DNA from: Adhaeribacter pallidiroseus
GTDB taxonomy: Bacteria > Bacteroidota > Bacteroidia > Cytophagales > Hymenobacteraceae
Length of the DNA: 64,000 bases
Direction: 5' to 3'
Assembly: GCF_003340495.1 (NCBI RefSeq)
Contig: NZ_QASA01000001.1
Coordinates: 744,001 to 808,000, forward strand
A model generated the notes under the pieces. It did no database searches. It saw nothing but the letters and a program-made list of their open reading frames with translations, and was not told the origin of the DNA. Shown here in pieces: positions 35,295-44,856 of the stretch. Positions within the stretch are counted from its first letter, which is position 1. Every line of letters begins with the position of its first letter. Made by a program: the position numbers and the translations under genes.

Positions 35295-36755
35295 TTAGTT
35301 TAGCAAAGTAAATTTTAAAACATTCGGGTAATCTTTGTCTCCTTCCGGATTGATCGTAAAGCCGGCTTTGGTAAAAGCTTTAATAGAGGCAATGTTTTCT
35401 TTTTGCACTAACCCGCTAATGCTGGATACTTGATGCGCTTCTATTTTAAATTTTAAAATTCCTTCCTGCAACAACAACGTGCCCAATCCTTTTCCGCGGT
35501 AATTTTCGTCTACCAGGTAACTAATAATGGTTTCGCGTTGGTGTATATCAAACCGGATCATGCCCACGGGTACTTGGCGGATTTCGGCAATAAAGATAAA
35601 ACAATTTTTATCGGTAAGCTTGTATCGAAACCAGGTGGTGTGGGTAGTTAAAGGCACAGTTTCCGGGTTTAACGAGAACCGCCGTACCACGGGGTCGTTT
35701 ATCCAGTGAAATAAAAGCTGCAAATCGCCGGAATTGGTGCGCCGTAAATGTAAGAGATCCCGGTAAAATAACTGGTCCACTACCTGGCAGAGCCGGGCCG
35801 GACTTTGCCCATCAAAAAACTGCCGCTGTTTATGTAGTTGCTCGGCAAAGTAAGTAGCGCTTAATCTTGTTTCGGGTAAGAGATTATTTAGCTCATCGAA
35901 CGGAAGGGCCAACTGTTCTTGCAAAAGGAAATTTTTTAAATTTTCCTGATTTTCGGCCGTTTGAATGAAGTATAAAGGGCCACCTACACTGCACCACTCA
36001 TAAGCCACCGTACTGGGCGGCAAGATAGCCAGGGAGCAAGCTTGCATGAGCTGGCACATTTGCGCGGCGCTTAGCTGTTGGTGAATGGTTACATTCGTAT
36101 TGCGGTCCGCCCATTTTGCTAAACTACTCCGGTGGCGGTATGCGCTGCCCACTACTACTTCTATTTTAATTTCTCCGGGGAGTTGCGCGAGATTTTCCAA
36201 TACCTGAGCGGTAAAATTTTCCGGATCGGCTCCGCCCATGTTCATAAAAACGCGGGAAATTGCGGGTAAAGTTCGAATAGCGGTGGCGGCTTCTAAAAAC
36301 GGTGGCCGAAGCAGTGCGTACTCCGGGCCAGCGTAAATTTTAGTGTAAGCTTCTTTTGAATAATTATCAGGAGAAATGCCACCGGCCGGATTAATAACGG
36401 TATTTGCCACAAAATGCCCGGTATGTAGGTCGTCGATGCAAATAATTTTAAAAAAAGGCCGCAGTATTTGCTGGTAGTCAGTGGTAAACAGATAACCATC
36501 CAGGATTACGGCCGAAAACTGGTGGGCATACGTTTCGGTGAGGTATTTTGCTTCCGCTACGTAATCGGTGGTGGCGGGCAATTTAATTAGGGTGCACCCA
36601 CTTTGTTTAATTTGCTGACTAATGGCTTCGGATGGTTCTTGAATAGCCCAGGAGCACGTGTAAAAAGGGTGCAGCATTTCGGCTAATGCCAAGGTGCGCA
36701 CCAGGTGCCCTAAACCTATTGTACTGTTGCCATCGGCCCGGAAGAGTATTTGCAT
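35295..36755 (-). CDS. pseGH: PseG-PseH fusion: UDP-sugar hydrolase and N-acetyltransferase
   Basis: A 486-residue two-domain protein. Residues 1 to about 330 are PseG, a GT-B-like hydrolase that cuts UDP from the diacetamido altrose; the catalytic-type His is H17 in IGLGHLVR, matching the position known in Campylobacter PseG. Residues about 335-486 are a GNAT acetyltransferase with the acetyl-CoA loop NYRGKGLG at 418-425, fitting PseH, which acetylates C4 just before the hydrolysis step. The two are usually separate genes. No frame break is seen at the junction. Confidence 0.88.
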   Translation of the reverse strand: MQILFRADGNSTIGLGHLVRTLALAEMLHPFYTCSWAIQEPSEAISQQIKQSGCTLIKLPATTDYVAEAKYLTETYAHQFSAVILDGYLFTTDYQQILRPFFKIICIDDLHTGHFVANTVINPAGGISPDNYSKEAYTKIYAGPEYALLRPPFLEAATAIRTLPAISRVFMNMGGADPENFTAQVLENLAQLPGEIKIEVVVGSAYRHRSSLAKWADRNTNVTIHQQLSAAQMCQLMQACSLAILPPSTVAYEWCSVGGPLYFIQTAENQENLKNFLLQEQLALPFDELNNLLPETRLSATYFAEQLHKQRQFFDGQSPARLCQVVDQLFYRDLLHLRRTNSGDLQLLFHWINDPVVRRFSLNPETVPLTTHTTWFRYKLTDKNCFIFIAEIRQVPVGMIRFDIHQRETIISYLVDENYRGKGLGTLLLQEGILKFKIEAHQVSSISGLVQKENIASIKAFTKAGFTINPEGDKDYPNVLKFTLLN

Positions 36756-37008
36756 CTTAATAATTGAGGATTGGCGGTGCCGGCAAAAATGCGGCAGGCG
36801 GCAAAATGTTTTTTGTAAAAGAACGATAGCTTCCGGAATTTCTGCCGTTAAAGGGTAAAAAACTTTTGTCCTGTTTTTATTATTTATTTTTACCCGGGTA
36901 GGTTCTTAAGTAGTTGGTCGTTATTAGTTGTTCGTTGTTCGATTATTAGTATCTTAAAAATCAACTACTTAGTCGAACCTGTCCATTTATTTAATTTTGC
37001 CCTGTTAC
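36756..37008. repeat. pseF-pseGH spacer with AGTTGTTCG-type repeat
   Basis: A 253-base gap inside the pse series. It contains TAAGTAGTTGGTCG, then AGTTGTTCGTTGTTCG (36909-36943), and an opposed CAACTACTTAGTCGAA (36962-36977). The wording equals that at 18748. No gene is seen. Confidence 0.6.
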
Positions 37009-37722
37009 TTAAATCTTTTTTTGTTCGATATGCGCGTTTATTTGCGTGAGTTCCGGATGATTTCGCAAAAGGCGGATAAGGTCTTTACTTCCCAGTTGGT
37101 CTGCCGCAAAGTTTTCGATTAAAATTTGGATTAATTCAAAATCTTCCGGCGTATCCACGGTTATCCGGAAATTACTGGCATCTTCCGGATACACGATATG
37201 TTCCAACGTAGCCTGTTCTTTAATGTAAGGAGTTACGTGTTCTTGTTGAAAACTACCCTGCGCTTTTTTGGCGGCTTCTGCTAATAAACGGAAAGAGAAA
37301 ATCTCAAAATCCAAACCGCGGGGGTAAGATCGGATCACGGTATTCGATAAATAAACACTTTCACTGTTTATTTTTAAATATTCTTCCACGCCTTGTTTGA
37401 TTAACTCGCCATCCACCAAGGGGCAATCCGAAGTTACCCGTACAATTACTTCTAAACCGTGGTTTTTGGCTGTTTCGTAAAAGCGCGATAAAACATGGTT
37501 TTCATCACCGCGGTACCAACCCAGATTTTCAGTAATGGCAAATTCGGCAATTACGTCATCGGTGGGGTTTACGGTGGTGGCCAAAAAAACCGGGTAACCA
37601 CTTTGGCGCAGCCGGTCGGTGTGGTATTTTAATAAGGATACATTTTTAACCAGTAACAAAACTTTGCCCGGCAGGCGCGTACTCGTCATGCGGGCTTGCG
37701 AAATAATGCCAACTTTTTTCAA
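37009..37722 (-). CDS. pseF: Pseudaminic acid cytidylyltransferase PseF
   Basis: Activates pseudaminic acid with CTP. The 237-residue protein is of the SpsF/PseF class: the nucleotide loop KVGIISQARMTSTRLPGKVLL at residues 3-23, then YRGDENHVLSRF near 70 and VIVRVTSDCPLVD near 91. I use a TTG at 37722 because the conserved N-terminus begins at once after it; the next ATG would cut the nucleotide loop. It lies 17 bases after pseC. Confidence 0.88.
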   Translation of the reverse strand: MKKVGIISQARMTSTRLPGKVLLLVKNVSLLKYHTDRLRQSGYPVFLATTVNPTDDVIAEFAITENLGWYRGDENHVLSRFYETAKNHGLEVIVRVTSDCPLVDGELIKQGVEEYLKINSESVYLSNTVIRSYPRGLDFEIFSFRLLAEAAKKAQGSFQQEHVTPYIKEQATLEHIVYPEDASNFRITVDTPEDFELIQILIENFAADQLGSKDLIRLLRNHPELTQINAHIEQKKI

Positions 37723-37739
37723 GGTACCTACGAAGAATT

Positions 37740-38915
37740 TTAAAAATTTACAAATTCCAGAACTTTATCAATCACGTACTGCTGCTCCTGGTTGGTTAAG
37801 GTAGGAAACATGGGTAAGCTTAAACAATGTTCGTAAAACTTTTCGGCCCGGGGGAAGTCCCCGTATTTCCAGCCCAGTTGCTGATAATAGGGCATGGTGT
37901 GCACCGGAATGTAGTGTACCTGCGCGAATATTTGGTGTTGCCGGAGGTAATCGTATAATCCTTTGCGGTCCGGCACCTGAATAATGTACAGGTGGTACGC
38001 GTGCCCGCTTTCCTTTAACTCTGGATAATAAGCGGTTGGGTTTAAGATGGAAATGCTCTTTACCGACTGGAAAGCTTCGTTGTAACGGGCGGCTATTTGG
38101 CGGCGTATTTTTAAATTGGCGTCGGCCCGGTTTAGTTGCGAAATTCCCAAAGCCGTTAAAATATCCGGAATGCGGTAGTTGTAACCTAAATCCTGCATTT
38201 CGTAATACCAACCACCCGGATTGTGTTGCAGCAACTCAGGGTTTTTAGTAATGCCGTGGGTGCGCAACCGCAAAAGTTTTTCGTAGAAATCCCGGTTATT
38301 AGTAGTAATCATACCGCCCTCGCCGGTAGCAATGTGCTTTACCGGGTGAAACGAAAATATGGCTAAATCCGCAAACTGGCTGTTTCCGCAATTTTGCTGG
38401 GTGCCGCTGCTATCTGTAAAAGAACCGCCCGGCGCGTGGCAGGCATCTTCCAATAACCATAAATTGTATTCATCGGCTAATTGCCGGAATGCTTCCAAGT
38501 TAACGGCCAATCCGGCAAAATCAACCGGTATAATGCCAGTAAAAAAATCTTTGGGTTTACTTTCCAGTAAGATTCGAACATGGGCAATGTCCAGTAAACC
38601 AGTAGTAGGGTCAATGTCGGCGAACCAAACCGTACCGCCACAGTAACGCAAACAGTTAGCCGAGGCCGCAAACGTAATGGGCGATGTGATAACGTTGCTT
38701 TGTTCGTTAACACCCAAAACCATGGCGCATAAGTGCAAGGCGGCCGTTCCGTTGGTTACTGCCAGCGCATAATCACACCCAATGTATTGCGCAAACTTGG
38801 TCTCAAATTCTTCAACCTTGGGTCCTTGCGTTAAAAAATCAGATTGTAAGGTTTCGACAACTGCCTGGATATCTTCTGCTGTGATGTTTTGTTTTCCGTA
38901 AGGAATAGGCCCCAT
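37740..38915 (-). CDS. pseC: UDP-4-keto-sugar aminotransferase PseC
   Basis: PLP aminotransferase that makes UDP-4-amino-4,6-dideoxy-N-acetyl-altrosamine, step two of the pathway. The 391-residue protein has the start IPYGKQNITAEDI, ALHLCAMVLG near 59 and the PLP lysine K193 in FSFHPVKHIATGEGG. This HPVKHI-TGEGG wording is diagnostic for PseC. It lies 185 bases after pseB. Confidence 0.95.
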   Translation of the reverse strand: MGPIPYGKQNITAEDIQAVVETLQSDFLTQGPKVEEFETKFAQYIGCDYALAVTNGTAALHLCAMVLGVNEQSNVITSPITFAASANCLRYCGGTVWFADIDPTTGLLDIAHVRILLESKPKDFFTGIIPVDFAGLAVNLEAFRQLADEYNLWLLEDACHAPGGSFTDSSGTQQNCGNSQFADLAIFSFHPVKHIATGEGGMITTNNRDFYEKLLRLRTHGITKNPELLQHNPGGWYYEMQDLGYNYRIPDILTALGISQLNRADANLKIRRQIAARYNEAFQSVKSISILNPTAYYPELKESGHAYHLYIIQVPDRKGLYDYLRQHQIFAQVHYIPVHTMPYYQQLGWKYGDFPRAEKFYEHCLSLPMFPTLTNQEQQYVIDKVLEFVNF

Positions 38916-39100
38916 AGGTTTGGTTGATTAGTTAAAATTTAAAAAAACTAGTGCCGGATCGGTATCTCACCCCGAAATACCAGGTTGCTCCCTAAATACA
39001 GGTTAAACACGCAGTCAGGAAGATGTTGGTAGTAAACTGAAAGACGAACCGAATGTTGGCGGCATCTATCAATTTTTAAAAAAACAGCCCCGACCGATTA

Positions 39101-40120
39101 TTAAACCGCAAACGCAGGATCTACGTGTTGCTTTATTTGTTCCCGGATTTGCTCCGGCGTTAACCATTCGGTGTTGGATTCGGAATTGTAACGAAACCCG
39201 GGTTCTACTAATTTGCCTTTAAACTTGTCCATAAATTGCTCTAACGACCAGGTAGGCGTGGAGGGCAAAATAACGTAATACTTATCTAGTTCCACGGTAT
39301 TATAGGAGTCCGATTCGGTAATCATTTCTTCGTGCAGCTTTTCGCCGGGCCGGATACCCACAATATGTTGCGCCGCCGCCGGGGCAATGGCGGTAGCTAC
39401 ATCGGTAATTTTATACGAAGGTATTTTGGGAACAAATATTTCGCCGCCCCAGGCATGTTCCATGGCGTGCAGCACCATCTCTACGCCATCTTCCAACGAA
39501 ATATTGAAACGGGTCATGTGCGGATGCGTAATGGGCAATACGCCTTCGCGGCGTTTGTCCAGGAAAAAAGGTACCACCGAACCCCGCGAACCAATGACGT
39601 TGCCGTAGCGCACCACCGAAAAAACCAGGTTGCGGGAGCCTTTCATGTTATTAGCCGCCACAAACAATTTGTCGGAGCAAAGCTTGGTAGCGCCGTATAA
39701 ATTAATGGGGGCAGCGGCTTTATCGGTGCTTAAAGCCACTACTTTCTGCACCCCACAATCCAGGGCCGCATTAATTACGTTTTCGGCCCCGAAGATATTG
39801 GTTTTAATGCATTCCATCGGGTTATACTCGGCAGCCGGTACTTGTTTTAAAGCGGCAGCGTGCACAATAATGTCAATTCCTTCGCAAGCGCGTTTTAACC
39901 GTTCGCCATCCCGGATATCGCCGATAAAGTAACGCATGGCTTTATACTTTTCCGGCGCGAAAATCTGGCTCATTTCAAACTGTTTTAGCTCATCGCGCGA
40001 ATAAACAACCAGGCGTTTTACCTGGGGCCATTTTTTTAATACCGTTTCCACAAATTTTTTCCCAAAAGAACCCGTGGCGCCAGTTACCAGAATAGCTTTA
40101 TTATTTAAATCTAATGCCAT
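39101..40120 (-). CDS. pseB: UDP-GlcNAc 4,6-dehydratase (inverting) PseB
   Basis: First step of pseudaminic acid synthesis, 4,6-dehydration with C5 inversion. The 339-residue SDR-type enzyme has TGATGSFGKKFVETVL near residue 14, AALKQVPAAEYNPMECIKTN near 88 and the LSTDKAAAPINLYGATK active-site segment near 129. A TATCTTTA at 40185-40192, minus strand, is one base from the -7 consensus and may be the promoter. It heads the minus-strand series and diverges from the GT61 gene. Confidence 0.95.
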   Translation of the reverse strand: MALDLNNKAILVTGATGSFGKKFVETVLKKWPQVKRLVVYSRDELKQFEMSQIFAPEKYKAMRYFIGDIRDGERLKRACEGIDIIVHAAALKQVPAAEYNPMECIKTNIFGAENVINAALDCGVQKVVALSTDKAAAPINLYGATKLCSDKLFVAANNMKGSRNLVFSVVRYGNVIGSRGSVVPFFLDKRREGVLPITHPHMTRFNISLEDGVEMVLHAMEHAWGGEIFVPKIPSYKITDVATAIAPAAAQHIVGIRPGEKLHEEMITESDSYNTVELDKYYVILPSTPTWSLEQFMDKFKGKLVEPGFRYNSESNTEWLTPEQIREQIKQHVDPAFAV

Positions 40121-40290
40121 TTAAAAAATTATTATACTTCTAAAAATTTCTTTTTTCCGGATTATGCAACCCTGAAAAGAAACGTAAAGATACGCGCTTT
40201 CTATGAGTTGTTTCGGGAAAAGTGTTTTGTAATAAGTTTCAGGCTTAATTTGTAGTTCAGATCGCAGCTATTCTGTTTTAATTTTCAGGT

Positions 40291-41391
40291 ATGAGTTTCA
40301 AAACAATTATTTATAAATTATTCTCATGCATAAACTATTACTATTATCCCACTACTTTAACCCGGGAGACTAAAACAGTTTTGCAGGACAGGTACCGGGT
40401 AAGCTTTACCCCAGAAGAGATTGATTTTTTAAAAAAAAGTGCCGCTACCTTTGATTACCATACGGATTATACCGATGGGTACTGGCAAAAGGCGTTATAT
40501 ACTGTGCGTTTAGCTAAGGTTACGTTGCTCGGCAATTCGGGCGCTTTGGTAAAACAAAATAAAGTTATCGCGGAGTCAACCTTTGACGCCGGGCGGCTAG
40601 GGATTTCACCGGCTTACCGGAGCCCAGCGGTAATGTGGAACCGCCATAAACCCGGCTTGTACACGTCTGTTTTTCATTTGCCCTGGGCCGAAACCAGTAA
40701 TTTTCATTGGTTTTACGATTGCTTGCCCCGGGTATATATTTTATTGCAACAGGTAAAAGAACCAGTCAAGCTGATCGTTAACCAAAATTTACCTGCCTTT
40801 CAATTAGAAACGCTCCAGTTTGTTATTACAGATTACCCGCATATTACCGTGGTTTACCAACCAAAAACGGCGAAATGGGAAATAGAACATTTTATCTTTC
40901 CGGGGTTTGTTACCAATCATAGCAGCGGATTTTTGCCGGCCAGAATAGCTCATTTTCTGCGCGAGAAAATCTGGCAAGGTTACCAAGTGCAACCGCAAAA
41001 TGCCAAAACCCGGCTTTACATTAGCCGGAGTAAGGCCCGGAAACGAAGAATCTTAAATGAAAATATGTTAACCGAAGAATTAGTTAAACTGGGCTTTATA
41101 ATCGTACACGCCGAAGACTTGACTTACGCCCAGCAGGTGCAGCTATTTTATAATGCCGCAATAATCGTGGCACCGCATGGGGCTGGCCTAACGAATATTT
41201 TGTTCAGTAAACACTGCCGGGTTCTGGAACTACACCCCGCCGATATCATGAAACCGCATTATTTTTTAGCCGCTAAAGCTTTATCTTTTGACTATTTTTA
41301 TGAAATGGGCAGTAAGGCAGATGCGAACCTGGATTTTACCGTAAATGTTGAGGAAATTTTAAAAAAATACAAGATGCTATTATCTACTTAA
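40291..41391 (+). CDS. Glycosyltransferase family 61 (DUF563) protein
   Basis: A 366-residue transferase of the GT61/DUF563 group. The diagnostic wording is WAETSNFHWFYDCLPRVYIL about residues 130-149, and IIVAPHGAGLTNILF near 290. It likely adds a sugar to the surface glycan; donor unknown. It diverges from pseB and converges on the next transferase. Confidence 0.88.
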   Translation: MSFKTIIYKLFSCINYYYYPTTLTRETKTVLQDRYRVSFTPEEIDFLKKSAATFDYHTDYTDGYWQKALYTVRLAKVTLLGNSGALVKQNKVIAESTFDAGRLGISPAYRSPAVMWNRHKPGLYTSVFHLPWAETSNFHWFYDCLPRVYILLQQVKEPVKLIVNQNLPAFQLETLQFVITDYPHITVVYQPKTAKWEIEHFIFPGFVTNHSSGFLPARIAHFLREKIWQGYQVQPQNAKTRLYISRSKARKRRILNENMLTEELVKLGFIIVHAEDLTYAQQVQLFYNAAIIVAPHGAGLTNILFSKHCRVLELHPADIMKPHYFLAAKALSFDYFYEMGSKADANLDFTVNVEEILKKYKMLLST

Positions 41392-41546
41392 AAGTTACCG
41401 GCAAGTATTTGTATTTAAAAGTAAATACCCGCCCTTATTGCTCTAGAGAGCCGAAAATCTAAAATTTAAGTTCAGAAGGGAATTTCGACCTTCTTGTTCA
41501 GCATTAAATTTTTAATGTGATATCCTGCTTTTGAAAAAATTTAAAA

Positions 41547-42869
41547 TTAACCCGTAATTATCTCGGCCAGCTTGCCCGTTAAAGCCCGGCGGGAATAGCG
41601 ATGGTAATCCACGATAGGTAAATCCAGGTTTGGGTTTATTTTCCAGTTGTGGGCCATTTGATCCAGATAATCAACCATTTGGGCGTAAGCGGCATAATGA
41701 AAAACCCGGCCCGCGCCGCATTCGTCAATAATCCGGTCGGCGTCGCTGTGCAGCGGGCCAATGCATATTATGGGTTTATTAGAAGCCAGGTATTCAAAGA
41801 GTTTTCCGGGTAAAATGCAGAAGTTGTTAATAACATCCGGAATCCCCATTAACAAGACCGTGGTGGACATCAGGTACTTGATCGATTCGTGATGCGGCAC
41901 AAACGCTACCAGTTCGGTAATCGACGCAATGCCGGCGTTGTCTACCTGCTGTCGGACCGTTTCCGAAATTTTGCCCACAAACCGCAGCCGGAACGGGATT
42001 TCGGGGTAGCGCGCCACCACTTCGGCCAGCGCTTTTAAAAATAGCTCAATGTTGTAAGTTTCCGAAATAGTACCGGTGTAGGTAATGCAAAAAGTATCTT
42101 TCGGTGGATCGGAGAGATAGGTAAAATCTTCTTCGTCGAAGCCATTCGGTAAAACGTGAATCTTGGTCGAATCAATGCGAGCCGATTTAGCTACTAAAAG
42201 ACGTTTGGTGTCGGCGCTGGTTACCAAAATCGCATCGGCACCTTCAACAACGGCTTTTTCGTAGCGGGCATCAATTTGCTTGGCTAGAGCCGTGTGGTTT
42301 AATTCTTTGTAGTAATAAATATCCGTCCAGGGATCGCGTAAATCGGCAATCCACTTTACCTCCGGAAACTGTTTTTTTAAATGTAAGCCAATAAGCTGGG
42401 TAGAATGGGGCGGGCTGGTAGTAACAATCGCGGAAAATAACTCCTTTTGCAGTAATTCTTTGGCCGCCTGTACCGCGTATTTGTTCCAACCCACGCGGGC
42501 ATCCGGAATAAATAAGTTGCCCCGGATAAAATTAAACGCTTTTTGCACCAGGCTTTGGTTATTCTGATTGGCAAAACCGCCGTACGGAATTTCCTTTTTG
42601 CCGGTCAGTTTTTTATAAAACTCAAATGGCTCGCTGGTGTTGGTGCGGATGACCCGCACCGAAGCCGGAATATCGGCCGCCAGGGAATGATCCAGCACCG
42701 GGTAAGCGCCTTTTTTCTCATCTACGGTAATAACCGTGGGGTTAACCTGAAATTCCGGTAAATGCTTTACAAATTTTAAACAACGCTGCACCCCGGCTCC
42801 GCCCGAAGGAGGCCAATAATAAGAAAAAAATAAAACATTGCCCGTGCGGGAAGCTTTTTGGTTTGCCAA
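41547..42869 (-). CDS. Family 4-like glycosyltransferase
   Basis: A 440-residue GT-B glycosyltransferase. The N-terminal acceptor domain has FFSYYWPPSGGAGVQRCLKF near residues 15-34, and the donor domain has FEYLASNKPIICIGPLHSD near 365. The start is a TTG at 42869; no ATG lies ahead of the conserved N-terminus. The exact linkage is unknown. It is at the edge of the surface-glycan region, next to ffh. Confidence 0.87.
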   Translation of the reverse strand: MANQKASRTGNVLFFSYYWPPSGGAGVQRCLKFVKHLPEFQVNPTVITVDEKKGAYPVLDHSLAADIPASVRVIRTNTSEPFEFYKKLTGKKEIPYGGFANQNNQSLVQKAFNFIRGNLFIPDARVGWNKYAVQAAKELLQKELFSAIVTTSPPHSTQLIGLHLKKQFPEVKWIADLRDPWTDIYYYKELNHTALAKQIDARYEKAVVEGADAILVTSADTKRLLVAKSARIDSTKIHVLPNGFDEEDFTYLSDPPKDTFCITYTGTISETYNIELFLKALAEVVARYPEIPFRLRFVGKISETVRQQVDNAGIASITELVAFVPHHESIKYLMSTTVLLMGIPDVINNFCILPGKLFEYLASNKPIICIGPLHSDADRIIDECGAGRVFHYAAYAQMVDYLDQMAHNWKINPNLDLPIVDYHRYSRRALTGKLAEIITG

Positions 42870-42994
42870 GGATCGTTACATCTGAAAGTTAAGCCTAACC
42901 GACCTAGTTTGATTATAACTAAAAACCAGGAAATTTAGTAGATCGAATATACGCTGCGCGCGTAAAAATATCAGGTATTTTTGATTTTTCTGCG

Positions 42995-43015
42995 TATTTT
43001 TGTTTACTAAAGGAG
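42995..43015 (+). promoter_or_regulatory. ffh -7 box and strong ribosome binding site
   Basis: TATTTTTG (42995-43002) fits TAnnTTTG; an equal sequence lies at 42976-42983. AAAGGAG (43009-43015), 7 bases before ATG, is a strong Shine-Dalgarno, rare among the genes of this window. Confidence 0.6.
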
Positions 43016-43022
43016 ATATAAC

Positions 43023-44351
43023 ATGTTTGATAATTTAAGTACCAAGTTAGACCGGGCTTTTAAAACGCTGAAAGGCCAGGGCAGTATCACCGAAATTAAC
43101 GTAGCGCAAACGATTAAAGAAGTCCGGCGGGCTTTGGTGGATGCCGACGTAAATTATAAAGTTGCGAAAACGGTAACCGACAAGATTAAGGATGAAGCCA
43201 TGGGCCGCGACGTGCTGATTGCCGTTTCGCCGGGCCAGTTAATGGTAAAGATCGTGCACGAAGAGCTTACCGAATTAATGGGCGGCGAAAAGCAGGATAT
43301 TCAGATTAAAGGCGACCCGGCCATTATCTTAATTGCGGGTTTACAGGGTTCCGGTAAAACCACTTTTACAGGTAAACTGGCCAATTATTTAAAAAAGCAA
43401 AACCGCAACGTACTGGTAGCTGCCTGCGACGTGTACCGCCCCGCGGCAGTAGATCAGTTAAAGGTTTTGGCCGGCCAGGTAGGCGTAGAAGCTTATACCG
43501 AACCCGATAATAAAAGCCCCTTGCAAATTGCCCAAAACGCCATTGCTTACGCTAAAGCCAATAACAAAAAAGTAGTAATTGTGGATACGGCTGGTCGTTT
43601 GGCCGTGGATGAAGCCATGATGCGCGAAATCGCCCAACTGAAAGAAGTGCTGAAGCCCACCGAAACCTTGTTCGTGGTAGACTCCATGACGGGTCAGGAC
43701 GCGGTAAATACGGCTAAAACGTTTAACGACCGCATTAATTTCGATGGGGTAGTTTTAACCAAGCTCGACGGCGACAGCCGCGGGGGCGCGGCCTTATCCA
43801 TCCGGGCGGTAGTGGAAAAACCCATTAAGTTTATCAGTACCGGCGAAAAAATGGAAGCCCTGGACTTGTTCTACCCGGACCGGATGGCGCAGCGAATTTT
43901 AGGGATGGGCGACGTAATATCCTTGGTAGAGCGGGCGCAGCAAACCTTCGACGAAGATGAAGCGCGTCGCATTAACCAAAAAATCCGGAAAAACCAGTTT
44001 AACTTCGACGACTTCTTATCGCAACTGGAACAAATTAAAAAAATGGGCGATATCAAAGACTTGGTGAGCATGATTCCGGGAGTGGGTAAGGCCATGAAAG
44101 ACGTGGAAATTGATGAAAACGCTTTTAAACCCATCGAAGCCATTATTAAATCCATGACCAAAGAAGAACGGGCCAACCCCGATATGATCAGCGGCAGCCG
44201 GCGCAACCGCATTGCCAAAGGCAGCGGCACGAACATTCAGCAGGTAAATAATTTGATGAAGCAGTTCAACGACATGCGCAAAATGATGAAGAACATGAAT
44301 AAGATGACCGGTAAAGGCGGTGCTTTATCGAAAATGAAAATGTTTAAATAA
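43023..44351 (+). CDS. ffh: Signal recognition particle protein Ffh
   Basis: The SRP GTPase that binds the signal peptide and the 4.5S RNA. The 442-residue protein has the N domain, the G domain (GLQGSGKTTFTGKLA near residues 107-121, VVIVDTAGRL near 184, TKLDGDSRGGAAL near 246) and the Met-rich M domain from about 295 (RKMMKNMNKMTGKGG). Full length. The RNA gene ffs lies about 19 kb upstream. Confidence 0.97.
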   Translation: MFDNLSTKLDRAFKTLKGQGSITEINVAQTIKEVRRALVDADVNYKVAKTVTDKIKDEAMGRDVLIAVSPGQLMVKIVHEELTELMGGEKQDIQIKGDPAIILIAGLQGSGKTTFTGKLANYLKKQNRNVLVAACDVYRPAAVDQLKVLAGQVGVEAYTEPDNKSPLQIAQNAIAYAKANNKKVVIVDTAGRLAVDEAMMREIAQLKEVLKPTETLFVVDSMTGQDAVNTAKTFNDRINFDGVVLTKLDGDSRGGAALSIRAVVEKPIKFISTGEKMEALDLFYPDRMAQRILGMGDVISLVERAQQTFDEDEARRINQKIRKNQFNFDDFLSQLEQIKKMGDIKDLVSMIPGVGKAMKDVEIDENAFKPIEAIIKSMTKEERANPDMISGSRRNRIAKGSGTNIQQVNNLMKQFNDMRKMMKNMNKMTGKGGALSKMKMFK

Positions 44352-44398
44352 ATGAATTTAAGGTCTGGATTTTAGATATTATTTTAAAAATTTAGCTA

Positions 44399-44438
44399 AA
44401 AAAAAGAGGGCTTCCATTCACGGAAGCCCTCTTTTTTT
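44399..44438 (+). terminator. Terminator after ffh
   Basis: GAGGGCTTCC / GGAAGCCCTC stem with a 6-base loop, A tract before and seven T after, 48 bases past the ffh stop. Confidence 0.93.
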
Positions 44439-44478
44439 GTTTCATCTTGCATGAACTAGACACTATAACCTTGTTGAG

Positions 44479-44705
44479 AGGAATGGTGAAGCACTGCCAC
44501 CGTAGATGTTTGGAGCCTTTTCAAGCCTCCATTCACGGGTGCTATCGAGCTGGCTAGCTGCAAGTTTTGCCTCGTGGCCGGCAGGCCCCGTTTGACTCTT
44601 CCGCACTCGCTAGTCTTCCTTTCCTCGCTCCGCTACGGAATACCGCTATGCGGTACCGGAACCCTAGCAGGTGCTCCACAGCCAAACTGATGTCGTTTAC
44701 ACTTA
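44479..44705 (+). repeat. Dispersed ~200 bp repeat, copy B
   Basis: Begins GGAATGGTGAAGCAC, then GTAGATGTTTGGAGCC, TTTGCCTCGTGGCCGGC, CGCTCCGCTACGG, GCCAAACTGATGTC. An internal hairpin TACCG-CTATG-CGGTA (44641-44655) lies near the centre. It faces copy C (44857-45089) as an inverted pair. Confidence 0.8.
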
Positions 44706-44856
44706 GCTACCGGTATTACCCTTTTTAGTGTAATAATTAATATTGAATTGATTAAGGTATTTTGTTGATTCTTGTAATTAATGGCAACTAATAAATACGA
44801 ATTTTCTACTTTGTATTTTATGCTGAGTGCGCCCGAAAAGCCGAAGCTAAGCGCAA

